Below, one piece after another: positions 60,783 to 64,000 of a stretch of 64,000 nt of DNA. The translations under genes were made by a program, and so were the position numbers. The notes beneath the pieces were generated by a model. The model saw only the letters and a list, made by a program, of their open reading frames with translations, did no database searches and was not told the origin of the DNA. Origin of the DNA: Streptomyces scabichelini (lineage in GTDB: Bacteria; Actinomycetota; Actinomycetes; Streptomycetales; Streptomycetaceae); contig NZ_JAAKZY010000017.1 of assembly GCF_011045015.1 (NCBI RefSeq), positions 1-64,000 of the forward strand, given 5' to 3'. Within the stretch, counting starts at the first letter, position 1; each line of letters begins with the position of its first letter.

Positions 60783-61186
60783 GGCCTGGTACCGGCTCCG
60801 GCTCCGGCGGCGAGTTCGCACCAGATGAACTTGCCGCCGTTCCCTCCGGGGTTCACCTGGAACCAGCCCCAGTCGTCGGCGTACGCGTCCACGATGCGCA
60901 TTCCGTGTCCCGACGTGCTCGGGTTGGGCGTGGTCGCCGGGGGTGTCGGGTCCGTGTCCCAGGCGCCGAGCCGGAATGAGGGCCCCGCTTGTCTGAGCTT
61001 CAGGGCGGCGGGGCCCTCGGTGTGCCGGATGGCGTTGCCGAGGAGTTCGGAGGCCAGGAGCTCCGCGGGTTCGATGAGGGTGGAGAGGTGGTGGGTGGTG
61101 AGGATGTCGCGGAGGGCGTGGCGGCAGATGCGGACGGCTCGGGGGTCGTTGGGGATGTACAGGGTGTACTCCCAGGGTTTGGACAT
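60764..61186 (-). CDS. AbaA/RsbW-type ATP-binding (anti-sigma-like) protein
   Basis: The ATG at 61186 has GGGAG seven bases upstream; one at 61216 lacks it. The 140-residue protein is a lone HATPase domain with the N box ELLASELLGNAIRHTEG, FRLGAWDTDPTPPA and the G box STSGHGMRIVDAYADDWGW. Such proteins are abundant in Streptomyces and are often encoded beside an XRE regulator and a DUF397 peptide, as here. They may act as anti-sigma or partner-switch factors. The divergent XRE gene starts 216 bases away. Confidence 0.9.
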   Translation of the reverse strand: MSKPWEYTLYIPNDPRAVRICRHALRDILTTHHLSTLIEPAELLASELLGNAIRHTEGPAALKLRQAGPSFRLGAWDTDPTPPATTPNPSTSGHGMRIVDAYADDWGWFQVNPGGNGGKFIWCELAAGAGAGTRPQSRGT

Positions 61187-61339
61187 ACGGGTCTCCCAGG
61201 GCGAGGTGGAGGGCATTGGGGCGCGGAGGCGTCGGGCGGTGGCTCTGTCGCGCCGCCATGGCAGGGCGGGGCGGTGCGCTTCCGGGGGTCCCGGCGGTTC
61301 CGCAGCGTGTGCGGCGCGTCACTGAAGGTAGGGGTCGAA

Positions 61340-61373
61340 CTTGACCTGGGTCAAGCTCGTCCCCGATTATCGT
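61340..61373 (+). promoter_or_regulatory. Dyad and possible promoter before the XRE regulator gene
   Basis: CTTGACC-TG-GGTCAAG (61340-61355) is a perfect dyad with 7-base arms. TTGACC inside it could be a -35 hexamer, with GATTAT (61365-61370) as -10 at 18 bases spacing. The XRE ATG follows at 61403 with GAGGGG upstream. Binding of the XRE protein to the dyad would give self-regulation. Confidence 0.55.
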
Positions 61374-61402
61374 GTCCTCAACTTGCGGGAGAAGAGGGGC
61401 AG

Positions 61403-62248
61403 ATGGTTGCTAGGAGCGTCATCACCGTGCGGCAGGAGCGCCTGGGCAAGGAGCTACGTAAGCTCCGGGAGCGGGCGGGGCTGGGCCTTCGGGAGGCGGC
61501 CCGTGCGACGGGGATCAACGAAGGCAAGCTGTCCAATGTGGAGTCGGGACGCGTCGGCGTGAGCGCGGAGCGCGTGCGGTTCCTGGCCGGGTACTACGGC
61601 GACGCTGAGACCCCACTCGTCGATGCCCTGGCGGTCATGGCGACCGAGCGGGGGCGCGGCTGGTGGGAGGAGTACCGCGGCCAACTACCTCGGGGGTTCC
61701 TCGACCTCGCGGAACTGGAGCACCATACAGGGATCTTGAAGACGTTCGAGATTGTGTTCATCCCCGGTTTGCTGCAGACCGAGGAGCAGGTGCGGGCGAT
61801 TTACAGCGACGGCACCTGGGGAACGGCCGAGGATCAGCGCGAGCTGTGCACGCGGTTCCGGCTACGACGCCAGGAGGTCCTGAACCGGGATGACTTCGTC
61901 TACGAGGTGGTGATCCACGAGGCGGCCCTGCGTATCCGGAGGGCCGACCGTGGGATTGCCCGACGGCAGTTGCTGCACATCCTGGCGGAGTCCGAGCGTC
62001 CTCAAGTCACCCTGCGTGTGGTGCCGTTCGACGTGGACGGCTTCCGTATCGGCTATGCGCCGACGATCATCGGCGGCCCGGTTCCGCAGTTGGACACCGT
62101 TCTGATGGACACTCCGCATGGAGGCAACTACCTGGACGCAGAGGCGCAGCTCGATCGCTATCGACGGGGATTCGCGCAGGTGCAGAAGCAGGCGCTGGGA
62201 GTCGTAGAGTCGAGGGACTTCATTCACAGCCTGGTTCAGCAGATCTGA
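61403..62248 (+). CDS. XRE-family regulator with DUF5753 domain (WhiJ-like)
   Basis: The 281-residue protein has an N-terminal helix-turn-helix (LGKELRKLRERAGLGLREAA, RATGINEGKLSNVESGR). A DUF5753 domain follows (IVFIPGLLQTEEQVRAIYS, FRLRRQEVLNRDDFVYEVVI, TLRVVPFDVDGFRIGYA, RDFIHSLVQQI). WhiJ-type proteins of this sort take part in controlling development and antibiotic production. GAGGGGCAG gives the start at 61403. It precedes the DUF397 gene by 12 bases and is divergent from the ATPase gene. Confidence 0.95.
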   Translation: MVARSVITVRQERLGKELRKLRERAGLGLREAARATGINEGKLSNVESGRVGVSAERVRFLAGYYGDAETPLVDALAVMATERGRGWWEEYRGQLPRGFLDLAELEHHTGILKTFEIVFIPGLLQTEEQVRAIYSDGTWGTAEDQRELCTRFRLRRQEVLNRDDFVYEVVIHEAALRIRRADRGIARRQLLHILAESERPQVTLRVVPFDVDGFRIGYAPTIIGGPVPQLDTVLMDTPHGGNYLDAEAQLDRYRRGFAQVQKQALGVVESRDFIHSLVQQI

Positions 62249-62260
62249 AAGGCCGCGAAC

Positions 62261-62443
62261 ATGCCCGAGGTTCCCGTGTGGCAGAAGTCGTCGTTCTCCG
62301 GCGGTGATGACGACGCCGACTGCGTCGAACTCGCCGTGCGCCAGGGCACCCTCCTCCTCCGCGAAAGCGACGAGCCCGGCACCGTAATAGCAACCAGTGG
62401 TACTGGACTTGCCGCCCTCATACGTCATCTACGGACCTGCTGA
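62261..62443 (+). CDS. DUF397 small regulatory protein
   Basis: The 60-residue product is a typical DUF397 protein: WQKSSFSGGDDDADCVELAV, ending with GLAALIRHLRTC. DUF397 peptides are the usual partners of WhiJ-type XRE regulators and may modulate their DNA binding. It follows the XRE gene by 12 bases and overlaps the end of the convergent membrane protein gene by 15 bases. The sequence GGAxDADCVEVA of the family consensus is well kept. Confidence 0.93.
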   Translation: MPEVPVWQKSSFSGGDDDADCVELAVRQGTLLLRESDEPGTVIATSGTGLAALIRHLRTC

Positions 62444-63121
62444 CCGGCTGCGCCACCAGCGCGCTATCAGGTCCATCGAAGGAACCGCACTCACCACGGT
62501 GATGCACACCCCCGTCACCAGCAGGTCCTCACTGCCCCCGCGGCTCAAGTCGAGCACCCCGGCCGTGAGTACGGTCAGGCTCAGGCCGTTGAAGAGGACC
62601 AGCAGCGTCCACTCCAGACGTGCGGGTCGCCCGGAGGGTTCGCCGGTCTCGACGTCCGGTGCGTCGTCCCCATCCGGCTTGCCCGACTCCCGACGCCCCC
62701 AGCGCGAACGGACGTCGCTGACCAGCAGCAGGGCAACGATGGCGAGAACGAACCCGCCAAAACCAAACGCAACCAACTGGTATGGCAGCGACTGCCCGGT
62801 GAGCAGCCCGATCAGGACTGAGCCCACTCCCAGGGCGGCCACCCCCGCCCGAAGCCCGAACGCGGCCAGCGGGGGAACGAGGGACCAGCTGATCCACTCT
62901 CCGGCCCGGACCAGGGACTGAGGCGTCGTACCGAGCCGCCGCCCGGCCCGCAGCGCCACCCACCCCACACCCGCGACGATCGCGCTGACACCGGCGAGGC
63001 TGACACCGTCGAGCCACGGCGCATCGAGCAGCACCAGCAAACCCAGCAGAACACCGGCGCCCCCGACCCACATCAGCAGGCGCCCGACACCCCGCAACAG
63101 CAGCCCCAGCCACGCAGTCAT
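62429..63121 (-). CDS. Multi-span membrane protein, unknown function
   Basis: The ATG at 63121 starts MTAWLGLLLRGVGRLLMWVG. The 230-residue protein has six or so hydrophobic spans (GVLLGLLVLLDAPWL, VSLAGVSAIVAGVGWVALRA, AALGVGSVLIGLLTG, LVAFGFGGFVLAIVALLLV, LLVLFNGLSLTVLTAGVL, VTGVCITVVSAVPSM), with a hydrophilic loop rich in Asp, Gly and Glu near residues 140-165. No family motif is visible. No convincing ribosome site precedes it. Codon use fits a real gene in this genome. Confidence 0.65.
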   Translation of the reverse strand: MTAWLGLLLRGVGRLLMWVGGAGVLLGLLVLLDAPWLDGVSLAGVSAIVAGVGWVALRAGRRLGTTPQSLVRAGEWISWSLVPPLAAFGLRAGVAALGVGSVLIGLLTGQSLPYQLVAFGFGGFVLAIVALLLVSDVRSRWGRRESGKPDGDDAPDVETGEPSGRPARLEWTLLVLFNGLSLTVLTAGVLDLSRGGSEDLLVTGVCITVVSAVPSMDLIARWWRSRSAGP

Positions 63122-63333
63122 GGTCCTCGACGGTACGTATCCGACTCGGGACCCGTCCCCAGCCGGATCCCTCCGGCCCGCACCGACATCGGACAGCGTG
63201 AGCACTCCTCTCCCTCATGTTCACGCAACGCTCTTTTGAGCGGCTGAAGGACAACTTCCTCCCGAGTGCTCGGCATTCGCGCGCCTGTGCCGCAACCCTC
63301 CCCGGTCCTGACCGCACACGCTGACCGCACCGG
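63122..63333. other. Intergenic region
   Basis: About 210 bases between the membrane protein start and the end of the glycosidase-like gene on the same strand. Only minor frames are seen. No hairpin or repeat stands out. Confidence 0.35.
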
Positions 63334-64000
63334 TCATTCGTCCACGGCTGTGTCGCCGTAGCGCCGCGCGACCTCGTGGAACGCCTCCTTGGGTCTGTAC
63401 GCGCCGTCGCCAGTCACCGCCATGACCCCGAAGCCGGCCTTGTCGAGGTCGAGACGAGGATCGTCGTGATGCGGGAAGTCGGGCATGGCGAAGGTGAACA
63501 CGAAGCAGCCGTGCACGCCCTCCGCGTTGTACTGGTCGATGAGTTCACCGAGGTAGCGGGCCTGGACGGACTCGTCGCGGGGGTGGTCGCCGCGGATGTG
63601 CGGGGGTACGGCGAACCAGTTGACGATCCAGAAGGAACCGGCTCCCCGCTGGTCGGCCCCGGTGAAGGCACCGCACCCGAACTCGGTGATGACGACGGGC
63701 TTGTCGTGGTCGCGAACCAGGCCCCGCAGGCGGTCCGTGTAGGTGGTGTGGTTGCGGCGGGAGCGGTAGAGACTGGCGCCGACCAGGTCGAACAGCGACC
63801 AGTCGACGTGTTCCCACCCGGCCGCGGAGTAGGTGACCGGCCCGCCGAAGCGGCGTCGCGCGGTGGTCACGGCGACGGTGAGCAGCCGGTGGAGCCGCCG
63901 GTCGATCCTGCGCCGCAGCACGCGGTGGAAACGCACGATGAGCTTCAGGCGCAGGAACGAGCGAGGGCCGGGGACGATGCCGGGCACGGTGTGGGAGAAC
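63334..64000 (-). CDS. TIM-barrel glycosidase-like protein (N-terminus outside window)
   Basis: The frame is open at the right edge, and the visible 221 codons are the C-terminal part. VDWSLFDLVGASLYRSRRNH, KPVVITEFGCGAF (a Glu in the place of a GH-A nucleophile), FWIVNWFAVPPHIRGD, YLGELIDQYNAEGVHGCFVF and a Tyr/Lys-containing tail match a group of actinobacterial proteins with a GH5/GH-A-like barrel. Some of these have been labelled abortive infection proteins without evidence. No signal peptide can be judged. A GTG at 63987 is in frame but is unlikely to be the start because the frame continues. Confidence 0.7.
   Translation of the reverse strand, partial: FSHTVPGIVPGPRSFLRLKLIVRFHRVLRRRIDRRLHRLLTVAVTTARRRFGGPVTYSAAGWEHVDWSLFDLVGASLYRSRRNHTTYTDRLRGLVRDHDKPVVITEFGCGAFTGADQRGAGSFWIVNWFAVPPHIRGDHPRDESVQARYLGELIDQYNAEGVHGCFVFTFAMPDFPHHDDPRLDLDKAGFGVMAVTGDGAYRPKEAFHEVARRYGDTAVDE

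Overview
The window looks like a piece of a Streptomyces (or close relative) chromosome. GC is very high, third codon positions are almost all G or C, many starts are GTG, secreted proteins are abundant, and actinomycete-type families are present: NarL-type two-component pairs, a Ser/Thr kinase, a DUF397/XRE/ATPase trio, a GH74 xyloglucanase and Yip1-like proteins. There is no rRNA, CRISPR array, integrase or intact insertion sequence. One tRNA-Gly (anticodon CCC) lies on the minus strand at 48072-48145.

Layout. 1-9.1 kb is the edge of a nonribosomal peptide cluster. It has the C-terminal end of an NRPS that stops after a condensation domain, a 59-residue secreted peptide, two paralogous LuxR regulators, a cluster copy of serA, a SyrP-like 2-oxoglutarate dioxygenase, a secreted propeller-like protein and an SbnB-type 2,3-diaminopropionate enzyme. 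Together they suggest a peptide containing diaminopropionate and a beta-hydroxylated residue. 9.1-13.4 kb holds secreted proteins (HAF-repeat protein, an Ig-like protein, a GH5 glycosidase). 13.5-21.6 kb carries two NarL-type kinase/regulator pairs in tandem, then a small membrane-anchored protein and a FtsX-type ABC transporter. A dyad-rich control region (17491-17604) sits between the pairs and the transporter genes. Two copies of a ~105-bp sequence in inverted orientation bracket this block (13383-13488, 22484-22588).

21.6-28 kb has a TRIC-type channel, small or unknown proteins, a two-domain lipoprotein with 13 perfect hexanucleotide repeats, and a ricin-GH74 xyloglucanase. 28.2 kb holds a collapsed DUF418-like membrane protein gene. 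28.5-34.7 kb is an uncharacterised three-gene operon (acyl-CoA ligase, DUF3556 membrane protein, FAD oxidoreductase) with a divergent PucR-type regulator. 35-39.4 kb has a membrane Ser/Thr kinase with a coupled partner, a CAP-domain protein and a protein built on a 10-residue Ser/Gly repeat. 39.7-43 kb is an aldoxime-to-carboxylate module (aldoxime dehydratase, nitrilase, AraC regulator). 43.5-48 kb has a membrane serine hydrolase, a third two-component pair, and two gene fragments that run up to the tRNA. Terminator-like direct repeats at 39577 and 43277, and a partial copy of the tRNA 3' end at 43322, suggest that material was added stepwise at this tRNA.

Right of the tRNA the content looks like core chromosome: zinc ribbon protein, dCTP deaminase, phosphoribosyltransferase, a molybdopterin oxidase, an FAD oxidase with five iterons in front, a Yip1-like protein and a SnoaL-like protein. 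After these come a large XRE-nSTAND-WD40 protein, a copper amine oxidase-like protein encoded as two separate secreted halves, a WhiJ/AbaA-type regulatory trio, a membrane protein and a partial glycosidase-like gene at the right edge.
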